From the NCBI GenBank assembly GCA_900545265.1, contig UQYI01000013.1, positions 4,601 to 68,600 on the forward strand: a DNA stretch of 64,000 bases, in the 5' to 3' direction. Below the pieces are notes generated by a model. That model had not been told where the DNA came from. It saw nothing but the letters and a program-made list of their open reading frames with translations, and did no database searches. Both the position numbers and the translations under genes were made by a program. How positions within the stretch are numbered: the first letter of the stretch is position 1; each line of letters begins with the position of its first letter. The stretch comes from an uncultured Eubacteriales bacterium (lineage in GTDB: Bacteria; Bacillota; Clostridia; Christensenellales; CAG-138). This document shows, piece after piece, positions 1-8,245 of this stretch.

Positions 1-219
1 GTTCTGCCATGCAGCACGGTTTGACTGAAAAAAGGCAACGGCATCCTCGCCGCGCTGTATACAGCCGCGCACATAGGTTTCCAAATAGGCAATACATTTT
101 TTGTCAAAGAGAAGGGGCGCCTGTTCCGTGCAGATAAAAATATCTTCATCTGTCAGGGCATAACTGTTTCGGGCATAATCAAGCTTGCCCTGATAAACAC
201 CGCCTAAGATCAGTTCCAT
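1..219 (-). CDS. CobU-like P-loop protein, partial (C-terminus outside window)
   Basis: The last visible gene of the cobamide operon; 73 codons are present and the rest lies before base 1. It starts at ATG 219 behind GGAGGACTGTG. The N-terminus has the glycine-rich motif GGVYQGK at residues 6-12, resembling the GGxxxGK nucleotide-binding loop of adenosylcobinamide kinase CobU. A separate, more canonical CobU is encoded three genes' length upstream, so this is either a paralogue or a specialised nucleotide-binding protein. Assignment to the cobamide pathway rests on operon position plus this motif; the catalytic role is unknown. Only 11 bases separate it from cobS. Confidence 0.7.
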   Translation of the reverse strand, partial: MELILGGVYQGKLDYARNSYALTDEDIFICTEQAPLLFDKKCIAYLETYVRGCIQRGEDAVAFFQSNRAAWQN

Positions 220-230
220 CACAGTCCTCC

Positions 231-980
231 TTACAGCAGAATATATATGAAAAGACCTGCCAATTCTCCCAGCGTGAGTCCATATCCGGATATGTCTCCG
301 GACATGCCTCCAAGGGCATGGATCGGCTTCAAAATAGACAGAGCATAGCCCAGCGCAGAAACAGGTACTACCATTCCATATAGTCCTTCCAGCGCAAATC
401 CTATGCTGCATACCACTGCAAACAATCCGCCGAACCAGACCAGATGTCCACACCGGATGCCCCGGCGGTATACGCCTGCATATTCACTGGTAGACATGGG
501 GCGCAGCAGCGTAACGGCAAAACCTGCGCAAATGCGGCTGGCTACAGGGATAAGGAGCAGCGGCCACCAGGGAGTGCCTGCCTTTTTGGAGCATAAAAGC
601 GCAAACTGTCCCAAGATAAGCAGAATGCAGTAAATCACCGAGAAAGATCCCACGTGCGGGTCTTTCAATATCCGCCGCCGCTGTTCCATGTCCCGGCAGG
701 AACCCACCGCATCGCAGACGTCCATGTATCCATCCAGATGGATGCATCCCGTAAGTAAAAGGGGGAGGGAGCATAAAATGGCGCCTTGCAGCAAAGCAGG
801 CAACTCCAGTTCCTGCATGATCCATCCGCCAAGGGCCCAGATTCCACCGATCACACCGCCCACAAAGGGCAGGAACAGGAGCATCAAAGGCCGTGCCTCC
901 TCCTCCCAAATGTGCAGGGGGGCGGGCAGAGCACTAAACATGGAAAAGCACATGCAAAGGGCATGTAGATATCGCTTCAT
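231..980 (-). CDS. cobS: Adenosylcobinamide-GDP ribazoletransferase (cobalamin synthase)
   Basis: Integral membrane enzyme that joins adenosylcobinamide-GDP to alpha-ribazole(-phosphate), the last step of nucleotide-loop assembly. The 249-residue protein has about six hydrophobic segments and the family motif HLDGYMDVCDAVGS (around residues 81-94), which corresponds to the HLDGxxDxxDxxG metal/substrate site. Length is normal for the family. It overlaps the end of cobU by four bases, which indicates translational coupling, and is co-directional with cobT and the ECF transporter genes. Expected control is through the cobalamin riboswitch at the operon head. Confidence 0.93.
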   Translation of the reverse strand: MKRYLHALCMCFSMFSALPAPLHIWEEEARPLMLLFLPFVGGVIGGIWALGGWIMQELELPALLQGAILCSLPLLLTGCIHLDGYMDVCDAVGSCRDMEQRRRILKDPHVGSFSVIYCILLILGQFALLCSKKAGTPWWPLLLIPVASRICAGFAVTLLRPMSTSEYAGVYRRGIRCGHLVWFGGLFAVVCSIGFALEGLYGMVVPVSALGYALSILKPIHALGGMSGDISGYGLTLGELAGLFIYILL

Positions 981-1519
981 GGCAGTTCTCCTTTATGCAG
1001 AAGGATATTGCCGCTCATGACTTCCAGAACCGTATCACACCGGGCCGCCAGAGCACGGTCTATCCAGGCAAGCGAGCGGCGGTAATTCTCCGTATAGGCA
1101 TCATAGGCAATGCCGTCGGCATAAATGTAATCCGAAACAAAAACGGCATTTTCTACCCGATCACACAATTCCAGCAGTTCCTGTCTGCATCGCAGGGCAC
1201 CATCCGGATCCGGCTCAGAGGCCGTAGGCGTGGGATACAATTCGTTGAGCAGCAGCGCCGTAACGCTGTCCAGCAGATAGGAACCCGCTGGATCGCAGTC
1301 CTTTATAGCGGCGCATATATTCCGTCCGGCCTCCACGGTCTCGAATTCCAATCCATCTCTGTCTGCACGGTGGCGGCGGATGCGGGCCAGATCCTCTCCG
1401 TCACAGGGGATCATGGTGGCCAGATAATATCTTTTTTTCCCTTGACTGAGCTTTACAGCAAGCTGCTGGGCTAAAGAAGATTTGCCGTTTTTGCAGCCGC
1501 CGGAAATAAATATTTTCAT
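977..1519 (-). CDS. cobU: Adenosylcobinamide kinase / adenosylcobinamide-phosphate guanylyltransferase
   Basis: Cytoplasmic enzyme that phosphorylates adenosylcobinamide and transfers GMP to give adenosylcobinamide-GDP. The 180-residue protein shows the Walker-like loop SGGCKNGKSS at residues 6-15, followed by YLATM and an R-x(2)-H-R motif (RIRRHRADR, about residues 46-54) typical of CobU, including the His that carries the GMP in the family. Length matches. Its start overlaps the 3' end of cobT by four bases and its end overlaps cobS, so the three loop-assembly genes are tightly coupled. Guanylylation of cobinamide phosphate would fit directly downstream of the CbiR-like hydrolase in this operon. 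Confidence 0.93.
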   Translation of the reverse strand: MKIFISGGCKNGKSSLAQQLAVKLSQGKKRYYLATMIPCDGEDLARIRRHRADRDGLEFETVEAGRNICAAIKDCDPAGSYLLDSVTALLLNELYPTPTASEPDPDGALRCRQELLELCDRVENAVFVSDYIYADGIAYDAYTENYRRSLAWIDRALAARCDTVLEVMSGNILLHKGELP

Positions 1520-2628
1520 ACACGCACTCCGGGCGTAAAGGCGTCTCCCTTTCGGATATCTGCCAGATACGCATCGTCTATTTCAGCTTCCGCAAAGGTA
1601 GCCATATGGGTCAGCACTGCAGCGGCGGCGGAAAGGATCTCAAAGGCCAGCAGGCAGCCGCTGCCCTCTCCCAGACGCATGGAAAGATCAAAAAGCGGGC
1701 GCAGGCGCAACTCCTTTGCTGCAAGAGCGCTCCCGATTTCGAAAGAGGCATGGGAGGGGAAAAGATAGTCCCGTACCCCCGGGCATAGACGGTATGCGCA
1801 TAGGGCCGAAACCATGGAGCAGAAGCCGTCTATGACCACCGGCGTGCGGCAGGCCGCCGCCCCCAGAAAAGCACCAGCCATCGCACCCAGTTCAAAACCG
1901 CCTACCTTGGCAAGTACATCTATGGGATCCGCCGGATCCGGCTTGTGCTTTTGCAGCGCCGTTCGGATAACGGCAAGCTTTTTTTCATACCCGGCGTCCG
2001 TAAGACCGCCGCCACGTCCTGTGACGGTTTCTGGGGCAGCACCTGTGAACGCAGCCAGCATGGCTGAAGAAGTGGTGGTATTCCCAATGCCCATTTCTCC
2101 CACGCCCAGCACATCTGCACCTGCCGCTGCTGCCCGGCAGGCTGTATTGACACCTACCAACAGGGATGCAACGGCCTGTTCCCGGCGCATGGCCGGTTCC
2201 AGATAAAGATTTTTCGTGCCCCAGGCTATCTTTTCGTTCACGATTCCGCAGGCAGGCACCTGCCCGTTTATGCCTGCGTCCACCACTGTGAGCTGGGCCC
2301 CGAAGTGGCTTGCCATGGTGGCGGCGCCGGTTTTGCCCCGGGTAAGGTTTATGGCCTGCATAAGCGTAACAGACTGGGGAGCACTGGAAACACCTTCTTC
2401 CGCGACTCCGTTGTCAGCAGCAAATACCAGCAGATGCTTATGCTTCAGATTCTGAAAGATATGACCGGTGATCCCGGCCAACTGTACGGAAAGCTCCTCC
2501 AGCCGTCCCAGGGAGCCGGGGGGCTTTGCCAGCATGGCCTGCCGGGCTCTGGCTTCTTCCATGGCTCCTTCGTTCAGCGGGCCAATGGCAGTGCATACGC
2601 TTTGCAGATCTCTATAATATTCTTTCAT
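1516..2628 (-). CDS. cobT: Nicotinate-nucleotide-dimethylbenzimidazole phosphoribosyltransferase
   Basis: Activates the lower-ligand base (dimethylbenzimidazole or another base) with nicotinate mononucleotide to make the alpha-riboside phosphate. The 370-residue protein carries the family signatures GVGEMGIGNTTTSSAML (near residues 175-191), GRGGGLTDAGYEKK and the C-terminal GEGSGCLLA with the catalytic Glu. Length is usual for CobT. It starts only six bases after the CbiR-like gene and overlaps cobU at its end. Which base it prefers cannot be read from sequence; no complete base-synthesis pathway is visible nearby, so the lower ligand is probably scavenged or made elsewhere. Confidence 0.94.
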   Translation of the reverse strand: MKEYYRDLQSVCTAIGPLNEGAMEEARARQAMLAKPPGSLGRLEELSVQLAGITGHIFQNLKHKHLLVFAADNGVAEEGVSSAPQSVTLMQAINLTRGKTGAATMASHFGAQLTVVDAGINGQVPACGIVNEKIAWGTKNLYLEPAMRREQAVASLLVGVNTACRAAAAGADVLGVGEMGIGNTTTSSAMLAAFTGAAPETVTGRGGGLTDAGYEKKLAVIRTALQKHKPDPADPIDVLAKVGGFELGAMAGAFLGAAACRTPVVIDGFCSMVSALCAYRLCPGVRDYLFPSHASFEIGSALAAKELRLRPLFDLSMRLGEGSGCLLAFEILSAAAAVLTHMATFAEAEIDDAYLADIRKGDAFTPGVRV

Positions 2629-2634
2629 GGCTGT

Positions 2635-3393
2635 TTACTCCTCCAGCAGACCTGTTTCTTCCAGCCAATGCAGGGAAGACCTGGCTTCTGCAGTTTCTAT
2701 GGTAAAAGTAACGTCGGGGCAGAGCCGGTCTATCTGCCGCAGCAAACTTTCCATGGGGATGGATCCGTTTTCCAGACTTCGGTGGTGATCCCAAGTGCCG
2801 TCGTTGTTATGCAGGTGGAAATGTCCCACAAACGGCGCACAGTACTGCACCCAATCCATAACAGGCAGAGGGGAAACTGCATTGGTATGCCCCACATCCA
2901 GACACAGGCAAAAGCGGGGATCATCTACCTGTTTTGCCACCTCTATCAAGGCCTTGGGATCTTCTTCCAGTACGTTTTCCATACAGATACGGCTGCCGGC
3001 GGGCTTATCTTTTAAAAAATCTTTCCAGAAAAGAACGGATCTTTCCACAAACCAGCTGTCAAAATACAGCATGGGCACATGACCGGAATGCACTACCATG
3101 GTTTTCACCCCCAAAAAGAGGGAAAGAGAAAAAGCCTGTTCCAATCGCTCCCGAGCCAGCTGCACTGCCTTTGGGTCTATGGCAGAGGGGTACAGTTCAT
3201 TAAACGGTCCGTGAAAAATCCTTCTGGACGCTGCGGCCAGGTCTGCTTCGATCAGCGGACGGGTCTGCGCCCAGTGATCATCCATATTGGCGGCGGTGCA
3301 GCATTCCGCCAGCTCCAGTCCCAACCCGTATTGAACGGCCAGAAGCCGTGCATCCGGCGCTATGGTAGAAATATACAGACGGTTCTTTTTCAT
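2635..3393 (-). CDS. Probable cobamide-remodelling hydrolase, CbiR-like (AP endonuclease 2 / xylose isomerase-like TIM barrel)
   Basis: A 252-residue TIM-barrel protein of the sugar-isomerase/endonuclease-IV superfamily. Visible metal-site type motifs: MVVHSGH (about residues 99-105), CMENV (Glu ligand, about 137-141), CLDVGHTNAV (about 164-173), HFHLHNNDG (about 191-199) and a terminal TIETAE. Nothing in the usual sugar pathways is nearby; it sits between an ECF vitamin transporter and cobT. CbiR of Akkermansia, a member of this superfamily, hydrolyses the nucleotide loop of cobamides so another lower ligand can be installed. I infer the same job here from family plus context. Alternative: an unrelated sugar-phosphate isomerase. 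Confidence 0.72.
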   Translation of the reverse strand: MKKNRLYISTIAPDARLLAVQYGLGLELAECCTAANMDDHWAQTRPLIEADLAAASRRIFHGPFNELYPSAIDPKAVQLARERLEQAFSLSLFLGVKTMVVHSGHVPMLYFDSWFVERSVLFWKDFLKDKPAGSRICMENVLEEDPKALIEVAKQVDDPRFCLCLDVGHTNAVSPLPVMDWVQYCAPFVGHFHLHNNDGTWDHHRSLENGSIPMESLLRQIDRLCPDVTFTIETAEARSSLHWLEETGLLEE

Positions 3394-3399
3394 ACCGGC

Positions 3400-4086
3400 T
3401 CACACTCCATATTTGACCTGTATCCGTTCCAGCTTCTGCTCAAAGGGCTTGGCAAACAAAAGCAGAAACAGTACATTGGACAGGGCATACACGCATGTAT
3501 ACGGAATGGCAGACAGCAATGCGCCTGTATACAGGGTCCATTGAAATGTGCCATTATACCATAAAACCGTCCATATATCCATAATAAAGGAGTAGGCCAC
3601 GCCCGCGATCACTCCATAACACAACAGAAACCACTTGTGCCGCTTCAACGGCTGTGCTAAAAGACCCGCAGTAAAACCAATCAGTCCCCAGCTCATCATC
3701 TGAAAGGGCGTCCAGGGGCCCTGACCAAAATAGAAGTTGGATATGACGGCAGACAGCGCTCCCGTAAGAAACCCGGCCTCACTGCCCAGATACATGGCGG
3801 TGAGCACCGTCAGAGCCGTAATGGGCTTAAACAAAGGGAGAAAACGCCCTGCTACAGACAGTGCCACCATCACCGCTACCAAAATCAGCCGCCGGGTGCC
3901 CGTGCGCTTTTTCTCAAACCCCGCAATGAAAAGAAGCAGGGAAAGCATCGTTACCAGCAGTGTCACATAGGCGTATCCTTTGTCGGAAAACACCGTGGCG
4001 CCCAGCAGCACGCATAGAGGAATAGCCACCCATGGCAGTATTTGGCGCAGTATCCGGCGCAGGTGGAGGCTTTTGATTACGATCAT
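3400..4086 (-). CDS. ECF transporter S component, probably cobamide/cobinamide-specific
   Basis: A 228-residue membrane protein with about six hydrophobic helices, a short basic N-terminus and the motif PWTPFQMMSWGLIGFTAGLL (about residues 127-146), typical of ECF substrate-binding (S) subunits related to the cobalamin-type group. It would bind the vitamin in the membrane and pass it to the EcfT-ATPase module encoded immediately upstream. It overlaps the ATPase gene by four bases. Corrinoid specificity is inferred from operon content and the riboswitch, not from binding residues. Confidence 0.82.
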   Translation of the reverse strand: MIVIKSLHLRRILRQILPWVAIPLCVLLGATVFSDKGYAYVTLLVTMLSLLLFIAGFEKKRTGTRRLILVAVMVALSVAGRFLPLFKPITALTVLTAMYLGSEAGFLTGALSAVISNFYFGQGPWTPFQMMSWGLIGFTAGLLAQPLKRHKWFLLCYGVIAGVAYSFIMDIWTVLWYNGTFQWTLYTGALLSAIPYTCVYALSNVLFLLLFAKPFEQKLERIQVKYGV

Positions 4087-5723
4087 GTATGCACCTCCTG
4101 CCTGAGATCATTGCAGCGGCACAGCGAGGCGAGGTCTTCCAGTGAAGCTACGTTTTCATAATACCCACGGGCCATACGATTGGCCGCCGTGGTATAAAAG
4201 CTGTTGCCGGAAAAGAAGGGACGGGGAGGGGCACAGGAAACGATCTCGCCCCGGAAAAATAAAGCGCAGCGGTCCGCACAGGCAGCGGCAAATTCCACAT
4301 CGTGCGTCACGGCTATCAGTGTGATGCCCCGGGCTTTCAGGGATTTCAGCACCTCTATGAGCTTAGCTTTTGTGCAGCTGTCCAGCCCCTTGGTGGGCTC
4401 ATCCAGCAGCAGCAGCCGCGGGCGGGCGCCCATGGCCTTGACCAGCGCCAGCAGTTGCTGCTCTCCGCCGGAAAGGTCATAGGGATGGCTGTCCAGCAGG
4501 GGGGTAAAGTCAAAGGGCAGGTTCCCCGGGTCCGCATGGGCATCTTGCAGCTCTTCCCGAACGCTGTTGCACAAAAAGGCTGTTTGGGGATCCTGAGGCA
4601 GCAGGGCCAGACAATCCCGGTACAGGCTCTGGTTTTTATAACTTTGCAGTTTTTTCCCAAAGATGCGTATCTGCCCGGCATAGGGCCTTTTAAGCCCCGC
4701 TGCATTCAGCAGGGCAGTGGTCTTACCTGAACCGTTGCCGCCTAAAATGCAGAAGCATTCCCCCGCATACACGCTCATATCCAGCCCCCGCAGCACATCC
4801 GGGCCGCTGCGTTCATAGCGAAAATAAACCTGAGAGAATTCTACGGCTTTCTCGGAAAAATCAGGTGCGGTGTCAGGAGGCAGAGCAGCGATCCCATTGC
4901 CGAAATGCGTTTGTATATATCTCCTGCCCTCCCCGATGGTCAGGGGGCAGGGACCTCGGCCATCCAGCTTGTCAAACAGCCGAACCGCGGCAGGCAGTCC
5001 CATACAAAGGGCTTTGTCCCGGCGCAGATTTTGTGCGGCCTCCCGAACCGGCCCCCAGGCGGCGATCTTTCCGTCCTTCAGTGCCAGCACTTTATGGGAT
5101 AGAGTCAGCACCTCTTCCAGACGATGTTCGGCCATAAGCACCGTAAGCCCCAGATCCCGGTTCAGTTTTTTTACCGTGGCAATAAAGTCCGAAGCCGCAA
5201 TAGGATCCAGTTGTGCGGTGGGTTCGTCCAGCAGCAGTATCTCCGGCTGCATGATCATAACGGAGGCAAGGCTCAAAAGCTGCTTCTGTCCGCCGGAAAG
5301 GGCACTCACATCCCGCTCAAACCAGTCCTCTATGCCAAAATAACAGGCCATTTCCGCAACCTGGCGGCGGATGGTATCTGTGGGAAGACCCAGGTTTTCC
5401 AGCCCAAAGGCCAGCTCATGCCAAACCTTATCCGTTACGATCTGCTGCTCCGGCCGCTGCATGACAAAGCCTATGCGGCAGGCGCTTTCCCGGGGAGAAA
5501 GAGAAAAAAGGTTTTGTTCTCCCAGCCGGATCATGCCGGTTTGCTGTCCCTGTGGTGTCAGTTCCGGTTTCAGCAGCCGCAGCAGTGTGGATTTTCCGCT
5601 GCCGGTAGTGCCCATAAGCGTAACAAACTCTCCTTTTTCCAGAGAAAAGGACAGATCCTTCAGCGTATTCTTTTCCTGACCGGCGTAAGCGAAGGTCAGA
5701 TCCCGGACTGCAAGTATTTCCAC
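4083..5723 (-). CDS. ECF transporter ATPase, fused A-A' subunits
   Basis: Energy-coupling ATPase formed from two ABC domains in one 546-residue chain. Domain 1 has Walker A GTTGSGKST, signature LSGGQKQ and Walker B LLLDEPTAQLD; domain 2 has GGNGSGKTT, LSGGEQQ and LLLDEPTKGLD. Most ECF systems use two separate proteins, so the fusion is notable but known. I place the start at GTG 5723 because GGAGGT lies six bases upstream; the longer reading frame to 5780 lacks such a site and runs into ecfT coding sequence. The gene overlaps ecfT by 28 bases and the S-component gene by four. Confidence 0.92.
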   Translation of the reverse strand: MEILAVRDLTFAYAGQEKNTLKDLSFSLEKGEFVTLMGTTGSGKSTLLRLLKPELTPQGQQTGMIRLGEQNLFSLSPRESACRIGFVMQRPEQQIVTDKVWHELAFGLENLGLPTDTIRRQVAEMACYFGIEDWFERDVSALSGGQKQLLSLASVMIMQPEILLLDEPTAQLDPIAASDFIATVKKLNRDLGLTVLMAEHRLEEVLTLSHKVLALKDGKIAAWGPVREAAQNLRRDKALCMGLPAAVRLFDKLDGRGPCPLTIGEGRRYIQTHFGNGIAALPPDTAPDFSEKAVEFSQVYFRYERSGPDVLRGLDMSVYAGECFCILGGNGSGKTTALLNAAGLKRPYAGQIRIFGKKLQSYKNQSLYRDCLALLPQDPQTAFLCNSVREELQDAHADPGNLPFDFTPLLDSHPYDLSGGEQQLLALVKAMGARPRLLLLDEPTKGLDSCTKAKLIEVLKSLKARGITLIAVTHDVEFAAACADRCALFFRGEIVSCAPPRPFFSGNSFYTTAANRMARGYYENVASLEDLASLCRCNDLRQEVHT

Positions 5724-6574
5724 TGAAGCACCTCCAAGGTATCCATTAGGGTGGGGAGCAGGCACAATAGCCCATAACAAACATAGCCTGCCCAGGCGGT
5801 AAAGCTGCCGGAAAGAGAAGAAATGACCGGGTAATATGTAAACTCCAAAGCGCCGCTGCCCATAGGCAGCAGCGTCCCGGCGGCAAGCAGGGCCGTTACG
5901 GTCAGCAGCAGTCCATCCCGGCGGGTAAAGCGGAACAGCGAGAAAAAGGTTCGTCTGCCTATGCCGTAGCCGCGGGCGGCCATGCTGTCGGCAGTGACGA
6001 TGCCCGTTTCCAGAGCCCAGGTGGTCAGGCTGGAAAATACCCGCAGACCGCCCTTCATGCTGTCCAGCGCATTATCCTCCTTATACAGTCCCAGGCCTTT
6101 CTGAGCCTGCTGTATGGCCTGTGCCTGCTTCTTGTACAGGGGCACATAGCGCAGGGCCATGGAAAGGAGCAGAGCCGTTTTGGGTGATAATGAGCCGAAA
6201 AGATACAGCAGCTTATCGCTGCTCATGATCCGGCAGAAGGAACGGAACCAGTATAGTACCCCCGATGCCATAACACCGGACATAAGACCATACAGGGCCG
6301 CCTCCAGGGTTATGGGGTTATGGTTCATCACAAAAAGCACCGTTTGTCCGTTGTGATAGACCAGCGGGTTCAGCAACGTCAGCCCCAGCAGCAGACATAC
6401 GGGAAAGAGTTGGTTTTTGAAGGAACGGTCTCCGCCGGAAAAGAGCCAGTACGCAGCGCTGCCCAGGAGGCTCAGCCCCAGCAGCACCGGATGCATGGTA
6501 AACATGGCGATCCCGGCGGCTGCGGAAAAATAGGCCAGCAGCACCAGAGGATTCCCGTCTGAAAACTTCCTCAA
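5696..6574 (-). CDS. ECF transporter transmembrane component (EcfT)
   Basis: The 292-residue T component scaffolds the S subunit on the ATPase. It has several hydrophobic segments and the coupling-helix motif DSMAARGYGIGRR (about residues 196-208), which matches the A-R-G boxes through which EcfT touches the ATPases. Length is normal. It starts 31 bases after the transcobalamin-like gene and overlaps the fused ATPase gene, so T, A-A' and S form a dedicated, complete ECF transporter rather than relying on a shared housekeeping module. Confidence 0.9.
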   Translation of the reverse strand: MRKFSDGNPLVLLAYFSAAAGIAMFTMHPVLLGLSLLGSAAYWLFSGGDRSFKNQLFPVCLLLGLTLLNPLVYHNGQTVLFVMNHNPITLEAALYGLMSGVMASGVLYWFRSFCRIMSSDKLLYLFGSLSPKTALLLSMALRYVPLYKKQAQAIQQAQKGLGLYKEDNALDSMKGGLRVFSSLTTWALETGIVTADSMAARGYGIGRRTFFSLFRFTRRDGLLLTVTALLAAGTLLPMGSGALEFTYYPVISSLSGSFTAWAGYVCYGLLCLLPTLMDTLEVLQWKYLQSGI

Positions 6575-6604
6575 GAAACGTCTCCTTTCATGGAACCTGA
6601 AAAA

Positions 6605-8245
6605 CTATTCCTCCACGTCGTGACCCAGATCGCAGGTATACAGCCAGGCGATTCTGTCTCCGTCCTGCAGCACATAATCACCGCAGCCCACATTGGGCGC
6701 TGCACCGTTCACATGATAGACCCAGCCGGAAAGCTCTCCAAAATCAAACTCATACAGATAGTTTATCCCCGCAATATATACCATGCCGTGGGTTCCGGAA
6801 GAAGTCCCCTGATTGTCAATCTGGATGGAATAGGTGCGTGCGGCCTCCGTAAGAATGGTAAAGACAGTATCTCCCTGACGGATATCAAATTCCGTTTCAG
6901 GGAGGATCACGCCGTCTTCGGGGATCGTATCCTTCTGACCGGCAACGGTATCGCAGCGAATGGTCATGGTAACGCTGCCTACAGCATCCTCTTTGGGAGC
7001 GGGCGGGGTATAATAGCTGCCTGCAGATGCAAAGTCTGTCAACAGCACAAAGGCACAAACCAGACCTCCTGCCAGCAGCACGAGCAGATAGTTCTTTATG
7101 TTCCGTTTCTTCAGCAGGAACAGAAGAATACAAACGAACAGAACCACCAACCCCAGAATGCCCAAAGTCCAGATCTTATAGGCGGGAAGAATGCTGGTTC
7201 TTTCCGGGGCCGTGACAGATCCCAATTTCACGGGGGCGGGGGAGGAGATCTTTTCCGGCAGGACTATTTCACCCAGCTGGGGCGTATCTTGGGTATCAAA
7301 GATATACAGTGAGCCCAATCCCTGCTGCTGCCGCCACAATGCCACCAGGCTGTAAAAGGCCTGCACCGTAGCGCTGGCATCACTGCCTTTTCCAAGTTCA
7401 TGGCAGAAGCTGCCGTCTTTCAGCCGGAAAATGAGCAGCCCGTCCACAAGAGTCTTTCCCCCTTGTATGAAACGCACGTCTCGCAGGGGGTCAATATTCA
7501 GGGTGCATAGAGCTGTGAGCACCTGGGCGGTTGTTTCCGGATTCGCCTGTCCAAAGCCCAGGCAGGCGCCCGTAGCCTGCTGCCGGGAAGAAAGCAGCGG
7601 CAAAGCGGCTTCACAAGCTTGGCGGATATCCTCATTCTGCCCGCAGTATGGAGCCAGGGCCTGCAAGGTCATAGCCGTTACATCCGTATCTCCGGTGCTG
7701 CCCATAACTGCCCAACCGCCATCTGCAAGCTGTGCAGAAAGTATCTGCCCGATGGCTTCTTCCACCGTACAGCCGGGAACGGAAATGCCGTTTGTCAGCA
7801 CATGCAGCCCGTAGATCCAACTCATAAGCCCCTGCGCTCCTACTGTTTCTTCGGAAAGCAGGGTGGGGATACAAGGGCTATTGCCGTATCCCGCAGCCAG
7901 CAGCGCCAGTATATATTTTTCCCGGGCGGTGGCGCTGTGTATCTGGCCGTTTTGCAAAAACTTTTCAAGATTCTGCCCGTATGTCCTGAGAGAAGGTGTG
8001 TCTTTATACTGCCGTAGGCCTATGGCGTACCATTCCGAGGTTGTTCCCGCTCCCTCAGCAAGACCGCCGTCAGCCCACTGCTCCAGATCAGAAGCCGAGG
8101 CCTCCTGCATTTTATACGAAAGAATACCGTCAATGATCCCTTCCGGAACATCGGCGGTATTCTCTGCGACCGCTGCTGCCGCACCGCTTAAAAGGAGCAG
8201 TACGCACAGCAGCAGACTAAAGGATTTATAAAAACTTCTGTGCAT
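6605..8245 (-). CDS. Transcobalamin-like cell-surface protein (alpha-barrel repeats, TM hairpin, DUF4430)
   Basis: A 546-residue secreted/membrane protein. Order of parts: signal peptide (1-28); repeats of the prenyltransferase/squalene-cyclase alpha-toroid type (about 30-325, e.g. QLADGGWAVMGSTGDTDVTAMTLQAL); two membrane helices with a short basic turn (about 355-408); and a C-terminal DUF4430 domain ending GWVYHVNGAAPNVGCGDYVLQDGDRI-like. Mammalian transcobalamin and intrinsic factor combine an alpha6-alpha6 barrel with a DUF4430-type beta domain, binding B12 between them. The predicted topology puts both domains outside, joined through a membrane hairpin. With the ECF genes next door I infer a corrinoid-capturing surface receptor. 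Binding itself is not demonstrated. Confidence 0.8.
   Translation of the reverse strand: MHRSFYKSFSLLLCVLLLLSGAAAAVAENTADVPEGIIDGILSYKMQEASASDLEQWADGGLAEGAGTTSEWYAIGLRQYKDTPSLRTYGQNLEKFLQNGQIHSATAREKYILALLAAGYGNSPCIPTLLSEETVGAQGLMSWIYGLHVLTNGISVPGCTVEEAIGQILSAQLADGGWAVMGSTGDTDVTAMTLQALAPYCGQNEDIRQACEAALPLLSSRQQATGACLGFGQANPETTAQVLTALCTLNIDPLRDVRFIQGGKTLVDGLLIFRLKDGSFCHELGKGSDASATVQAFYSLVALWRQQQGLGSLYIFDTQDTPQLGEIVLPEKISSPAPVKLGSVTAPERTSILPAYKIWTLGILGLVVLFVCILLFLLKKRNIKNYLLVLLAGGLVCAFVLLTDFASAGSYYTPPAPKEDAVGSVTMTIRCDTVAGQKDTIPEDGVILPETEFDIRQGDTVFTILTEAARTYSIQIDNQGTSSGTHGMVYIAGINYLYEFDFGELSGWVYHVNGAAPNVGCGDYVLQDGDRIAWLYTCDLGHDVEE

Noticed and set aside
5724..5780. N-terminal extension of the fused ECF ATPase
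   Set aside because: The extension overlaps ecfT coding sequence, lacks a ribosome site and has no ABC-domain homology, while GTG 5723 has an ideal site.
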